64,000 bases of DNA, from assembly GCA_036345935.2 (NCBI GenBank), contig JADWOT020001210.1, positions 1 to 64,000 on the forward strand. The letters run 5' to 3'. Numbering within the stretch: position 1 is the stretch's first letter; every line of letters begins with the position of its first letter. A program made the position numbers and the translations under genes. Shown in pieces: positions 24,600-38,070 of the stretch. Below the pieces are notes generated by a model, which saw only the letters and a list, made by a program, of their open reading frames with translations, searched no databases and was not told the DNA's origin. The stretch comes from Taenia hydatigena (lineage: Eukaryota > Platyhelminthes > Cestoda > Cyclophyllidea > Taeniidae).

Positions 24600-27500
24600 G
24601 TACTACCACAAGCAAGATGACGCAGCCTTACCCATCTTGCCGTATTGTCATGCATAAATAGAATGCGATGGAAAAACTATGTAAAGTGACTCTAGAAACA
24701 ATGTTTCGGACGAAGAAATAAATTTGTTTTGCTTATGTTACCTTGAAAATGAAAGGAGGCAATACACGGAGGCAATATGTGTTCTGCGCACAGTAGGGTT
24801 TAGGGTTACTAAGAAGACCCGAAAAACAGTTGATCTGTCATGGCGCAGAGATAAGAGTCTGAAGTAGTTTATTCCCAATATCGGGATTGGGCAAAAGTTT
24901 CGAGCATACGGAATTCTGGCTGCTTAAAGTTCATATAGCAACTGCGTCCGAGCTAAATCGTCAATAATTTCATAAATCTGATGAAAAGCGCATTAATAAA
25001 ACTAATGACAAATGAACTGGGCTTTTCTTAATCCAGTTTCAAGAGTGTCAGCAGACAGCGCTTTGTTTGTAAATTTTTCCATGCTTGCAATCTTAATTTC
25101 CGCAAATGCAAAAGTGGCAGCGATGACATTGACAAAATAGTGATATGGTTGCTGAATAGATACAATTTCATTGTTTACCGCTAACGGGTTTACAGATGGT
25201 TAGTTGAGAGGAGGCGGCTCTAACATTTCTTTAATTTCTAATCGACCAACCAGCTACTTGCTGGAATCAGTATGATAACAGTGTTAGAGCCGTGAATAGC
25301 CAGGCAAGTAGCATTACTTGAGAACCCATTGCCTTCCCTTATAATTACTTCATGCGCACGGTTGCTATGGCTTATCGGTGCACCCTCTTCCTCCGTTGTT
25401 GCATAGAACAATGAGGAGCATAAATTTTCCGATGCCATGTGCTGTGCTATGGTTGACTGACAACTAGCACCAAAGTGGTTAGCACCTGCGCTTCTCAGAG
25501 ATAAGTTAATGCTTAACCTAAACTAATTTTCCGTTCAGTTTAATTGAACTATTTAAAGAGCGTTGAACTTGTATACAGACATTTTCAATAATTTACCAAA
25601 TCAAGTCAAATCGTGCATGTCGAAGCCCGTTTCCAGTTCAAACAGCAAAAACTAGTTTAATTATCAATCCTGCTGAAAATGCTGGGATAACGCGCTTTTA
25701 GAGGAAAGATCAATCTTAAACCATTGCCAGTATCTTTGTTTTGAGTGCGTTGTCAAGACCAGTATTTAGTTTTGCATTGTTCATCACAAAAACCGACTTT
25801 TCTCTCCCTATTTCAATATTACTCCCTCATTAATCTTTTCAGATGGGCAGTTCTCCCTTAACGCTTCTGCCTAGGATTTTAGCACTTATTTCGTCACTTC
25901 AGTCATGTCGTTATTTCAAGCAGCACATCCGTCTGTGCAAAGTCTCCTACCTAACATCAACTCACTCGCCAACTCAAGCAAAATAGACTATTTACTCACT
26001 TTGCTGCTCATTTGCTAGTACACTGACACGATAAACAATTTTGCTAAAGTAGCTCACATTCTCCACCAATCCTCAAATGAGGCTCGTAATGGATTAAACC
26101 GATTGACGCGATTCCTGGCAAAGTGTGACAGCATCCGCACCCGTCAGTTCCGTCGTCCGATTTTTGCAGAAGATCGGCCAATATGCATGATGCTTAATTA
26201 CGAACTAGCAATTAGTTGTGCTCCCACTCTTGCCTCTGCATGGTCCAGACCCAGTTCTTATCTTTGAGCAATGATTTACAAATCATTGTTATAAATGCGT
26301 TAGGTTCAGTGCGTCCCTTTTACCATGCACATGCACCACCGACTTTACGCAACGACAATCCAAACTAGCAACGTTTGTTGTACTCAGGCCATTGTGCAGC
26401 ATATGGGGAATTGCTGACTGCTTAGTTTTTAAAAAAAAAACTTAGCCCACTGGAGAATAGTGATAGGTTGAAAACTGATTCCGATGTTGAAACCTACTGA
26501 TCTCCAACGGTCCGGTAGAAGGATCCGCGAAGACACAATTGTTAAACATTTTAATGCAAATGCAAACTGGCAGGAGACTTTTAAGCACAACCCTTTTCAT
26601 TAAAAAGTAATAATGATTGTTTTTTTTCAAGTCTGCCTACTAGTTCTGGGTGAACGAAAGCCGGACAGGAAGCGGATATTACTGAACAAATTACGGTGGC
26701 TTATGTGAGAGCTCAGAGTATCCCAGTTAATAGCAATAGATGTCAGGTTGCTCTGTGTTTAGCACTACAACAAGGAATCAAATATGTTAGAAAGAACCCG
26801 GTATGCCGGTTGCTCTTGAACTGCATAACTAGGTAAAGGCGGACGATTTCTACTCTGCCATACAGCCGCCTGATTGATCGCACTAGAAAAAAGTCTGCAA
26901 AGGATTTTGTAAAAGGACTACTTTAAGTGCGAATAATGTACGATGATGTATGCCCGTATAATTTTAAAGCAAACAAATTGAAAGTTCTATCGTTCCATTA
27001 AGGCTCTGCCATCAACTGTTAACGCTGATGTTTTCTATAATTGCTTTGCTATAATTTCCAATGCTGAACCCAAAGTGATCCCACCTTTCACAGCCAAAGT
27101 CTCAATATTATCCAACCAACTTTGCATGCATTTCTTCTGGTATTCCCGGTCTTCTTTTAAAGCACTATGCATTGCCAATTAAACGGCCTAATCAATCAAT
27201 AAGCTTTACTGATTTTCTCAGCAAAGGTGCTCCGAATTACTTGGTGATTCTACCTCGGTTGAGCAGCGCTTTAATTGCACAATTTTTGAATTTGCCCTAT
27301 GGTGTTGCAAGTATGTTTAATTAATTCAGCATACGTACTATACCAAATACCAAGATTAATCATAGATGCCTTCAAAGAGGAATTGATCCATCCACGATTG
27401 CCCGCATCACTTCTTAACTTAACAAACAGTATGATACCCCTGTGACATGTATTCACGGCAAAAGAACTAGGGGTTGTCTTTCGACACACTGGGGTAGGGA

Positions 27501-30500
27501 ATGGATGAAGGCGTTTGACTAGATTGTGATACGCTCTTCCAGATGCAATCACAACTTCCTGCGGCATTTTAAGTAGATCGATCCTGATTCCATAGTCGGA
27601 AGAATAAAGTCTATTATGGTTGATGGTTTTCTTCGGCCCGAAGCCTTTGAAACAGTGGTGGACGCTAATTTGGTTTAGACTGCAGACCCTAATGAAATAG
27701 GTAGAAGTGCGTCAGCGAATATATACTTCGTCATCGCTTCAACTAAAACGCGGTCTCCCCATTCCTGCATGAATGCAGACTGCTGTGACTGCTGACAGGT
27801 ACTTTCAGACGCTGTTGGAGATACCTTCAAGGATAAGGAAAAAGAGAAGCACAGTGCTTTACACCTCTTTTAAAGCTACAACAACTTTGGGTGGCGTATA
27901 CCAATACTAACAGGGATTTTTAAGGTGATCATTGCCATTTTCTTTACCATTGTTACTTTTGCATTTGTGAGCAAACAGGAGAAGGTAAGAGTGTCTACCA
28001 CTTTCTCTCAATGAGATTACCTAAGCAAATCACTTTCGACTCTGCTATGATCAGCTTTCCAACGAAAGTGGACATTTAAATTAATGCCTCCTCCCAGTGG
28101 AGGACCAAAGTACTCAGGAGCAACCGCCCGAAAATCAACTAGAACTTTGCTATGAATGGTCTCAGAAAATATGTGAGTTGATTTTGGTTCCATGCAGGTT
28201 AACGCTCTCTTCCTCCCAGGCTTGATTAAATTTCGGTTACCTATTGCATTAGTCAGCCGAAAAACACACAGACACTGCAGAGGGCTACCACCACAATAGT
28301 ATGCGATGAGCGCTTTGAGAGTGTAATCAAGACTACAGCCAACTAGCTTTCTTTCACCTTTTGTTTCTTCATTGAGGAGCTTTGAGGGAATGACCTGATG
28401 AAGAACTATGCGAGGCAGCTAGAAGAAAGTCCTAATCGAAAGCCGTTAAGGTTAATACCACGTCACGCGATAGAGAGGCTGATATGAAGAGCTTGATTGT
28501 GCTGGACTACGGCGATGTAGAAATAAACCTCTCTTTTAGACGTTTTGCCCATAGTTTTGTTTCTAGTCATTGGTTAGCCTCAGGAAGGTAAAACAATGTC
28601 TTGTTTTGGGTCTCGTAAGTCCTATGATATGGTCTAGAACTAGTCAAACACCTTTTTTAAAATAACTATATCATAAATTAAGAGGATTTTTCTCTTGCTC
28701 GTTGGTTTGCGTAGGCTGAATTCGTTATGCCTTGGTCTGCTTAATCAGTGGTCTTGGCTGAACTCGTCCAACATTCTTCTCCTACCAGGTATTACTTGTT
28801 TAGACCCAAGGCTTGCCTGCGCGTCCCATTTCCTAATGGCCCTTTATTTCGGCTCTACCTTAAAACTACTTAAAATAATCTAAAATGGTAGAGGAACACG
28901 ATATTTTTCATGTCATATGCCTCCGCCGAATGCTTTCCATCTTGCGCCATTTTTGAGCGCCCATAGCGAGTAAACTTAGGTTAAGGAAGTGACAAAACGC
29001 TGCTTTGCCATGATCCCTGATTGGTTTCTTACCCACCGCATGCTCTTGAAACGAGTTTTTCAAATGCATTCACGAACGGCATAGAGGCAAGCAGTCCGTA
29101 GACCTTATAATTTGGTCGGTTTTGAAAAGCAGCCACAAAGCATGCTGGCTCGCGTTTCCGTTGAGTCCAGATCCACTCTCCTAACTCTTGAGTCTGTCAT
29201 TGATGCCATTAGGTCTGATGGGAAATAACGAAATGGTCTGCTAATCACACTGTTCTTCCATCTCCAAGTAGCGCTCTTAGCAGTTTTTGTCTGGCCGACT
29301 AGCCACAAATATTGCTAGATTCAAATAGTGTAGAACCCCAAGTTCAGTAGAAAAATCTAAAATATTTTAGGATGGGCGCAATGAAAGGGAACCTTGGATG
29401 TATTAGGGGAAGCTTAGGCAATACAAAGTTCAAAGGCTGGCATTAACCGATTCCAAATGCTGCTTCCAGGCCGAAAGACACGAGATCGGATGTCGTAAAG
29501 TGGCTGCCAATACAACTGGGGTGATTTAAGTAATTACATCACGCTTTTAAAGCCGTCTTAAACAAACGGAGGGAGTGTGGTGACTAGCGCCATTCCGATT
29601 ATCAATTTTGGTGGCGAAGGTAATCGCAGAAGCCACAAGGTTTGTGTTCAGTCAAACACCATCCCCTTTGAATCACACTTTTCTCCACAATGCATTATAG
29701 ATTTTAAGGTCTCTGGATGTAGCAAAACGTCACATCTTTTCGAAACCGAGAGTAAGAAATTGAATGATTTCAATCACAGTCCTGGGATGCAATGTCAATG
29801 TCATGTATTTCTTCGTTTCTATCAATGATGACTTGTTTTCCCCCTGTATCTCCTTTTTAAGCCACACTTTATTTCTCGTCAGCTAGTTGTCTGAATAACC
29901 AGAACAATTGATCGATCACTCCCGCTTGAACATATAGTTAAATTTTAAGTTCTGCTTCCTTCTACTCCCAGCTCAAATTGCATTCTATCTCACCCGAAAT
30001 CGGTAATGACGTCATGTCATACGTTATGCAGCGAAGAGTCTTCAAACACATGTCAGAACAGTCATCACGTCGTGTAGGCCTGCCGTGCTTAAGATTACCA
30101 ATTGCAACTTTGGTCTCTTGATCGGAATTAACTCTATAAAAGAGACAAAGTCACTTCTTGATTCAGGCCTATACTAATATTCTTGAATTTGCGTAACCAC
30201 CAAGGCATTCAAATGGTACACCTTTGGAAGCCGCTGGTTTTGACTACATCAACAAAGATTGGAATATAGGAAATAAAGTGTGAGAAGAACATCCCTTCAC
30301 CCTAGTGTCAGACCTAACCCAGGTGTGTTACCGTGTGCGAACATCCGGCCCAAGGTGACCTCATAACTGAAACCCTCTTTTTTCTCACCCTCATCATCCT
30401 CTGCCTACCGCAACGACGGTCGTCGCGCTCTCAACCCTCGGCCCTCTTTCTATATGCAAACAATGCGACGTGACTGGCTGACCCAATTATTGATAAGCTG

Positions 30501-31620
30501 TGAACTACAATCATTCGCTTGGTCAAACGCTCATTTGAGGAGGCTGTGGTCACTGCAATTAAGCACTCTTCAACATAGAAAGACCCAAAATTGAACACCT
30601 GATGAGTAAATGCATCTGGCATTGATCCAGGGACCTCGGCTGCTTTTTAGAAGGCAAACGACTTTTATAATGGCAGGATAAGCTTTTTGTCCTGTTATTT
30701 CTGCCTTGGACTACGTAAGAAGCCCGTGACGCATGCAAGAGCAAAGTGGAACTTGGTAGAGGTTATTTCAGCTCCTGATAGAAGCGGTAGAATCCTAATA
30801 CAACTGTGGTCATCATTCCGGTCTTAGGATTGCCAGAAAAAGGACATCCAGCCGAACTCTCGGAATGCAAATAAATCAATTTTTGCACATGCGCACGCTT
30901 GCTGCCCTAGCAATGCTAGCCACCTTCCTCTATGTATAAGACACAGTGAATTCTACCTCAACTTATTTATTCCTTCAAGAAACATCATTCTAGAAGTCGG
31001 ATCGGACGAGGAAGTCATGATACTCTCTCTAGACCAATCAAATCGTGAACAAGAGGTGGACAAACTATTGGTTGAGAGCGTAGCGACTGCGCTTAAATGC
31101 GTTTCTAATTGGCAGTTGGAGTCGCTCTCACACATTGGTCAGCCGTGCCTATTTAAATTGCGTTTTTGCTGTCATTGAAACAGTGTTTGTCAATTCCACC
31201 CTCACGAGCTCGGGTTTGATATGAATAATTAAGGAGTATTCAGTCTAAGTAAGTCCTCGCCTACTTACATTTGTTGATGTGCTAAGAAGCTTGATCTGGT
31301 GCGCTACTAGTTAACTGGTCCGAGCTTAGTAGATTGATCACTGCCTTAGTAACCAAACTTATCAGACATCCATTGGTCAAACCTAATTTATAGATAGGAA
31401 GATTGCCTTTTTCCTTATAGAGTCCGCATACTTGCTATTATCGTTTTAAGCTCATGTATTTTAAAATTGATTCTCTTGCATAGATTTCGCTAGCTCTGGC
31501 ACCTTAGATAAAGGATTAATTTTCCCCATAATGAGAAAAATAAGGTCCCTTCCGAGGCCGACTACTGATTCCGGCACACAACTACTTTTATGCTAGTAGC
31601 AGACTACTTGTTAGGATATT
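24600..31620. other. no supported gene
   Basis: Short frames on both strands only, the longest 98 codons on the minus strand at 27271-27567, none recognisable. At 28925 GCCGAATGCTTTCC and at 27963 GCATTTGTGAGC weakly resemble family exon 4 and the exon 3 donor, but no collinear partners were found. Confidence 0.45.
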
Positions 31621-31631
31621 TCGAATGTGGA

Positions 31632-31664
31632 GGGAGAAGGAGGGAGGTGGGAGACGGGTGGGGG
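31632..31664 (+). other. possible G-quadruplex motif
   Basis: Within a purine-rich stretch, G runs at 31642-31644, 31649-31651, 31656-31658 and 31660-31664 are separated by loops of four, four and one nt. This satisfies the usual four-tract pattern on the + strand. Confidence 0.5.
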
Positions 31665-31669
31665 TACAC

Positions 31670-33470
31670 AGTCATTTGAGGAGTGGGGGCTCTCGCCTAA
31701 GTTCATTCGAGGAAAGTGTCTGTGTTCTGAGAGCTATGGGACCGTGTTTAGCGGCTTCAGCGGCTGTAAGAATCATTTTCTTTGCTTGCATATGTTCTCC
31801 AAATCACCACAGTTACAATGGGAAAGAATTAATTTCTTTCACAAAAAATGGCTCGATGTCCTTGCCAGGGGAGGCAAAATAGTAAGGGGATTGTGACTGG
31901 TGTGTAGCCTTCAGCTCTTACATTGTGATTATTTATTTTTATTCTTCTATCCATCCGTTCGTTGACTCATTTAGTCACCCAACTAGCCCTCAGACATTCA
32001 GAAGGTCAGTCATTTGACCCGGCCTTGTTGTCATCCTCCAAAGGCATCTCACCGGAGCACTGAGGGATAAGGAAAAGGGCGCATTCGAACATCATCCGCA
32101 TAATTGCTTAAGTGCCTGCCTGTACTTTAATCTTTTAATCAAAAGGTTTTAGCCATCACATTCTTCTGAATCGGTCAATCAACTGCTTTTTTGTTCGTTC
32201 TAAGGCCTGCGCACTTGCTGCTTTGCTGTAGGTGGAATTTATCAGCTCGAATAAACACTTCCACCTGTCAGGTAATTAAATTAGAGAGGCAGACAACTAG
32301 TATTTTACCACACAATAGCGGCACCTCTATCATCTACACAGCTAAAAGTGGTGCCAAGGCAGCTCTCACAGAAAAAGTGGTGCATGGCGTGGAGTCGTAC
32401 AAAAGTTGCTTTACCGTACCTTGACCTATTTGTAGACATCAAGGTTGTGTGAACCCAACCTGGTAGAGGCTGCCCTTCTCTCTCGATTGCCGTTGGCGCA
32501 AATGGGCGGAAGAGGACTTAGCAGTGGACTAGACTAGGCTGTGACTGATGGCAGTGTCGTTTTAGAGGGATGGGTGTATCGATTTCTTAAAGGGATTTTG
32601 GGCGGATAAGTCCCTTTTTGAGACAGCAGAGAGTAGGAGGTCGCGCAGCATTGTTGGACACTGTGATCAGAAAGTCGTGTCTTGCTCTAGTGGTAACCAC
32701 GGGCTAAGTGGGGCCTGACGACCCAATTGAGGGTTTAGACGCTTAATATCTAAGTAGTTCTCGATCACATGTCAATCATTAGTGTGAGCTAGAGTTAATG
32801 GTAGGAGGTCAGTGTAAGTCAGCCCTCAGCTTTAACTATAGTAATGGACGCATTCTCAATGCCCGAATTGATGTATTTTCTGCAACGACGTCTTCACGAA
32901 ATGCGTAAGTCAAATATACCGAAAACTGACGAGTACTCGTGTGAACAGGAGGAAGTGGAGGAAGCGAGCGGGCAAGCGGGATGACCGACGAAGAGGCGAG
33001 GTATCGACTTGGCAACAGGCGTACATATTACACTATCTGCCGTTAGTGCTGACTCGTAAAATGGGCGGACACGCGAATGCATTCATCTTCTCAGCTAGAG
33101 ATCGGGAAGAGACCACAAGTGAGTGCACGTGTTTTGCAGCCGACGTGGTTCCCTTCCCTATCCACTACGGCATTGCTTGATTGTTAAGTCGAGTAACTCT
33201 GGTGTGCTAAGAACTGAGGGAAGGGCCTCATTCTTTCCTCGGTGATCTGTAGAAATGAAATATTTTGTTATTGAAGGCACTCCGTGGACCTCTTTATTTC
33301 CCCCTCCGATTCCATGATTTCCAGTCCTCTTATTATTGACTCTTAATTGATGGGTAGGAACTCATGTTGACGAAAATAGTTGCATCCTTCGTGTGTTTCC
33401 GGTGCTGACTTATGCCGATTTGTGGTCAAGGTCCCAAAAGCAATCGCCCTGCCGTAGAGACGTTGCGGTC
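31670..33470. other. no supported gene
   Basis: By eye less AT-rich than the surroundings. Overlapping short frames on both strands, none with a domain. Confidence 0.45.
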
Positions 33471-33479
33471 CATATTCTA

Positions 33480-33960
33480 CTTTGACGTAACATAAACACC
33501 GGTTTCTACTTCTGCTATGGCAACAGCTGCTCCTACTATCACTGCGACTATATCCACATCTGCAATAAATAGCCCCATTTTTACCCATCCTAATGTCACG
33601 GGTCTGTAAATCAGGCCAGATTGCATAAAAGAAATGGGCCAGCTGTCGTCATTACTGCCCCGTATTGTCCTTATCACCACTGCCACACTGCCTTCAATGT
33701 AGCGGTTTTCCTTTACCGCCTTGTTCTTTCCTCGCCTTCAGTAACTGGTTTTGCAATGACGAAAACAGACGATTTACACCGATGCGGTAATATCTGATCG
33801 ACATCACCGTCTATTGAGCTGTTTGACTACCTTTCTTTCCTAGCGAACACCTTGATCTGCACTAGATGCTCATGAAACAGGGGCAAAGTGATAATCATGA
33901 TCTTCCTTTGCCTAGAACGAAGAAGGGTAATAGTGGTAAGAAGGCGCCGGGGGAGGGGAG
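33480..33960 (+). repeat. left arm of a large inverted repeat
   Basis: Aligns with the reverse complement of about 34440-34890. Shared blocks include GACTATATCCACATCTGCAA, GTAAATCAGGCCAGAT, GCATAAAAGAAATG and GAGCTGTTTGACTACCTT. On the + strand a frame opens at ATG 33757 (Met-Thr-Lys-Thr-Asp-Asp) and soon meets a stop. On the minus strand the divergent frame includes Tyr-Cys-Arg-Cys-Gly-Tyr-Ser. Both frames have homologues in the right arm. Confidence 0.7.
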
Positions 33961-34429
33961 CTCCAATAATAATTTGTCTGCTGTACATATTCACGAGAAC
34001 AGGAAGTCATTTTGTGCATGCGCAGCAGGCATCCATATTTGGGAAGAAGAACGCAGTAATAGGTCTTTGTCGGGCTTTCAACAAGTGGGCCCTTTTCAAC
34101 AGAAGTTCAGAGGATGCTTAAGTGGAACTCCTCGGGCCTGGAGAAGTCTGCACATGTAAAGGCATGAACAGTTAGAGTGGGATTTCTGTGAAGCTTAACC
34201 GCCCTTGGCGTCATAATTATTACCAGCCGTGTTGATGATTTGCGTCCGTGTATGAGTCAACTGGTGCGTAGAAACAGCGGCAGGTATGCGTGAATAAGTG
34301 TGAGGCGATGAGGTTGGGAAAATGGAAGCGGTGCAGTCGGTGGACAATGCTGATCCTTATTCTGAAGGAGCTTAATGACTGCAATTCTGCAACTGCATCA
34401 TATACCGGTGTAAGCGTTTTGCGTAACTG

Positions 34430-34663
34430 TCAATGATAACGAGCAAATGGTGGGCACGTCTGACCACATATGACAAGGCAGAGAAGGCGGATCACACAAA
34501 TCTGAGGCAAGTTGCATGCACGTGCATGCTTTCCCGAATGATTTGATGAGCGCGCAGTGCAGAACATGGTGTTTTTTAGGAGGGGAAGGTAGTCAAACAG
34601 CTCACCAGACGGTAATGTCGAACTGCTACTGCCATTTCGGTACGAATCGTCTGTTTCCGCCAT
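34430..34663 (-). CDS. unrecognised 77-codon frame in right arm
   Basis: Minus-strand frame starting Met-Ala-Glu-Thr-Asp-Asp, with Leu-Pro-Ser-Gly-Glu-Leu-Phe-Asp-Tyr-Leu near residue 20. The left arm carries the counterpart Met-Thr-Lys-Thr-Asp-Asp and Glu-Leu-Phe-Asp-Tyr-Leu, but is interrupted. Conservation between the arms may be simple repeat homology. No family recognised; it may be the first exon of a mobile-element or host gene. Its start lies about 130 bp from the divergent zinc-finger frame, so a shared promoter region is possible. Confidence 0.3.
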   Translation of the reverse strand: MAETDDSYRNGSSSSTLPSGELFDYLPLLKNTMFCTARSSNHSGKHARACNLPQICVIRLLCLVICGQTCPPFARYH

Positions 34664-34890
34664 TGCAAAGTAGGTAACTGGAGGAGAGGGAAGAACAAGG
34701 CAGTGGTGACGACAGCGGGTTCATTTCTTTTATGCGATCTGGCCTGATTTACTAAGCCGTGACCTTAGATCAGGCAGAGTAGGGCTACTATATTGCAGAT
34801 GTGGATATAGTCCTGGAAAAAGTAGGAGCTGCCGCATATGGCACCAGAGGGGACAAGCCCTATGACGGCCTTCTCACCACAGCGCCCTGA
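34440..34890 (-). repeat. right arm of the large inverted repeat
   Basis: Reverse-complement partner of 33480-33960, with about 480 bp between the arms. Divergence with small indels shows the duplication is not recent. The arm contains the 16-bp palindrome GCATGCACGTGCATGC at 34514-34529. Confidence 0.7.
34514..34529. promoter_or_regulatory. 16-bp perfect palindrome with E-box core
   Basis: GCATGCACGTGCATGC is self-complementary and centred on CACGTG. A dimeric transcription factor site is possible; there is no other support. Confidence 0.3.
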
Positions 34891-35953
34891 AGACCAACAA
34901 TGTCAGCAGTCCCAGCTGTGCAGCAATATAGATGAATCGCTGAACTTGGTGTGTAAAGCAGAGTTGCCAACATGTCGCCTGAATATTAGCCAGACTTCGT
35001 CTTCACAGGCCAATCCACCACCGGCCGAGCGACGTTGAATGAAGTCCTCTCGGCCCATCAAGGGAGCAAAAATCCAAGAGGATCTTTATGAGTCATATAT
35101 GTGCTCCATCTGTGGTCATTGTTCCAACTGGAAATGGGACATCAACATGCACATTTACGAAGCCCGCCTGGAAAAACAAAATGTCACTACGACTACTGTG
35201 GATCAGAAGGAGGCTAAACAAAACCTTTTAGCGTATCTGGATAGAGTGTGGTCTTTTATCTGCAATGGGCGGACATCAGCATTTTGTAGCAATGAATTGA
35301 ATTCATCTTGTAGCAATGGTTATGGCTCCTGCCAACGGGACCGGGAGGGATACATCAGACCACATATGTGCTCTTTCTGTGGCCGCCGGTAGGAACTCTT
35401 CTACATCACTGCTAGATTTTTGAAAAACTCTTTAAGGAAACCATTCCACAACTGTAGTAGCAACTGGAAGTGGGATCTGAAAAAAAAGAAAATTATGCAC
35501 CACAGAGAATAAAAGTTAATAGTCTTGGGTAGTGAAGAGGCTTGTCGTGCTCTTGATCAGTGTAAGGCAAATAGATGAAAGGGTCAGGATCGATTGCTTG
35601 GTTGGTCAACTACGGATGTCTCGAGTGAGCTTTTGACATCGCGGCAATGTTACGCCTTGGAGGCCTCAAAAGATGCCACCGTCTCATCTGATTGCAGTAC
35701 CCCTAGACCAGCACTTCACACCCTCGCAAAGGCCAATAAGCTCATCATAAATGTCTATACAGTACAAGAACAACACTTTCGGAATGGCCAAGTGTTCCAA
35801 CAGGCGAGATCTCCTCTACGCCTCCTAAAAGAAAGAAAACATCCAATTAATAAATTAGTCGAACAACATCCTCAATCGAGTGCCAAGGAATGGGAGACGA
35901 AGGAGACACTCACCAAAGATGCAGCGCGGTATGGTGTAAGAAAGGAGTGAACG
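34792..35953 (+). pseudogene. intronless C2H2 retrocopy with NWKWD fingers
   Basis: One frame runs from about 34838 to 35953 with only four stops, at about 35036, 35390, 35511 and 35577. The first finger (35102-35152) is C-x2-C-x12-H with Ser-Asn-Trp-Lys-Trp-Asp before the His and no clear second His. A second finger begins at 35369 (C-x2-C), is broken by the stop at 35390 and about 25 extra codons, then resumes with Asn-Cys-Ser-Ser-Asn-Trp-Lys-Trp-Asp at about 35453. The last 118 codons are open to 35953. The long frame without splice sites and the scattered stops suggest a processed copy of a spliced gene, now decaying. Just upstream, Tyr-Cys-Arg-Cys-Gly-Tyr-Ser at about 34792 in another frame may be a further finger remnant. 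No parent gene named. Confidence 0.6.
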
Positions 35954-35959
35954 AGTGGG

Positions 35960-37855
35960 CCTCTACTTCTACATTTCAAAAATGTCATCAGATCTAGTTA
36001 TTGCGCGCACACTATGATCCCTAATATCAGGGAGGGAAAAGGGAAGGCCTCATTTCACATGGCGTGGAGATGTACTCGGTGGATTAAGTGGGCCAAACCA
36101 GGATGTTGTGGTTGACTTGAATGGTAGTGTATAAAGGCTCCTCTGAAAATGAAGTAGTATCAACTTGCATCTTTCCTTATTTATCCAAGCCTGCCATAAT
36201 CTAGCCCAAGTGATGCATCCGTTCCGTGATATGGTAGTGGAGCCTAGTTGTATTCTAGTAAGGCATAGTCTTGAGCACCGTACGAGAGCGCTTTCGCAGT
36301 GGAATATAAATATGGGCAAGTTACTTCTCTCCAGTAGGTCTGATGATGCGGCTGTTAAGTTAGATGCTGTGAGCGCATATAAGAGCCATTAAAAGTAGGC
36401 ACAGCATGGCGAACGCTGTGCAAGGTATGGATGCAATTAGAGGAATCGGCTAACAAATAAACGGATCTAATGCGCATTCGCAATCTCACTCTTGGACAAA
36501 TCCTTGCCTCTTACCACGTTAGATGCCAGTAGCGCACATATTTTTCCGTATGCATAAAGAAGAATGCCTCATTGGCTAAAAGAGACAAGAGAGTGGCTGA
36601 GATAGGAGTAAAGTGATGAAGACCCATTAGAATGTGGGTAGAGAAGGCCGGAAATGGGAAGAGAGGATTGGAATTAGACACCCAAGGAAGATTCGCACAA
36701 TGCTGTGGTGCAGCACTCACTCACTCATCAGCCCCCAAGACTGTGTTCTCCTATGTGGGAACACAATGCTTAGCATGCATGTGGAGTCTAAGATTTGAAG
36801 CGCGAAAATCACGCACTAAAAATACTCAGTGATGGCAGGGGAGGTTTAGTGGTGAATGCAACAAATATCCTGCTATAGCATTGTCCTTAGCACGGTGGCC
36901 CAGCCGTGGTTACTATCTTTCACTGATGGTTATTCTGGTAAATGGACCCTATTCGCAGCCATTTTCTTCCTTTCAAACACGCAGTTGAGTTCAGTGGTAG
37001 GACTTGCGATGAAGTAAACAGCATATTTGACAAGGCAAAGGTAGATTCACTGATGCTTAAATCGATCCTCAGGTTTTTAATACGGGTAGAGGCCTTTGAT
37101 AACACCTGAAAAATGATAGCCATTTTGTGGTAAGTCACGCCGGACAATAATCATTAAGTGTAGAAATTGTCTTTGGAGTGAATCAAGACGAAAGCAGTGC
37201 CAAAGTCACCTGATGCGACGCTAAAGACTCCATACAGGCTTGACTGCATTTTGCTTACTGATCATTTGAATTGAGTGCTTGAAGCTTGATGACATCTGAC
37301 ATGGTTGTGGGATGTGCTACACATTTTCCATGGATTCAGTGGAAGCATATGATTGTTTAGGGCCCATTGGCAACAATTAGGCATTTTTAAAGGTAAGCTA
37401 CTCATAACATTGCAAGTAATAATTTGCACAAGTCACTCAACAAATGACTACAGAATTCCATCAGACATGCAGGTTTTTCATTTTATGCCCCATAATGAAG
37501 TGCTATTGATTTAGAGGAGAATATTGTCAAGCGGACCTAAGCGGAATTGCATGGTGCGTCCATATGGACGCTGCAGTTGCTCACGTTACCAGAGCAAACA
37601 AGGAAGTTGGATGAATTCAAATAATGACAAGAGGACTGATATTAAGCAATTTTTCTTCTTTAAACTCGTCATCACAGACGTAATACACAACGCTACTGTT
37701 TTATTTCTTCTTGTTTTTACAACTAAGTCAAAGACTGCCATCAATTATGAATTTAACGCAGTGAAGATGTAAGCAACTAGATGGCTTATGAGCTCTACTT
37801 TTGCTAAGCCTCTGAGGTGGGCTGTCTTAGCCTGTTAAGGATCCTATACTCCCGT
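35960..37855. other. no supported gene
   Basis: Short frames on both strands without domains. Confidence 0.45.
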
Positions 37856-37860
37856 GCATC

Positions 37861-38070
37861 ACATTGCGCCCGTTGATGACACAGCATTATGCCGGACAGA
37901 ACTACTGATTTAAAAGCAAGCAGGAGGGTCAAACACACCTTCCAAAAAGCAAGTTTTCGGTTACTTGCTGTTGCAGCTTAGAAGTTTGTGCCTCATTTTC
38001 ATAATTTTTGGATTATTTATACGGTTTTTATCCTTGCTGTCAAGATTGCGATGAAAATTGATTTAATCAT
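37861..38070 (+). repeat. old duplicated segment (pair with 46.32-46.50 kb)
   Basis: ATTGCGCCCGTTGATGACAC and the next 30 bases match ATTGCACCCGTTGCTGACAC at 46326. A weaker match continues into an AT-rich part. It lies about 0.3-0.5 kb upstream of copy 3. Confidence 0.5.

Noticed and set aside
27950..27990. GCATTTGTGAGC resembling the exon 3 donor
   Set aside because: No Cys-containing exon before it and no exon 4 after it.
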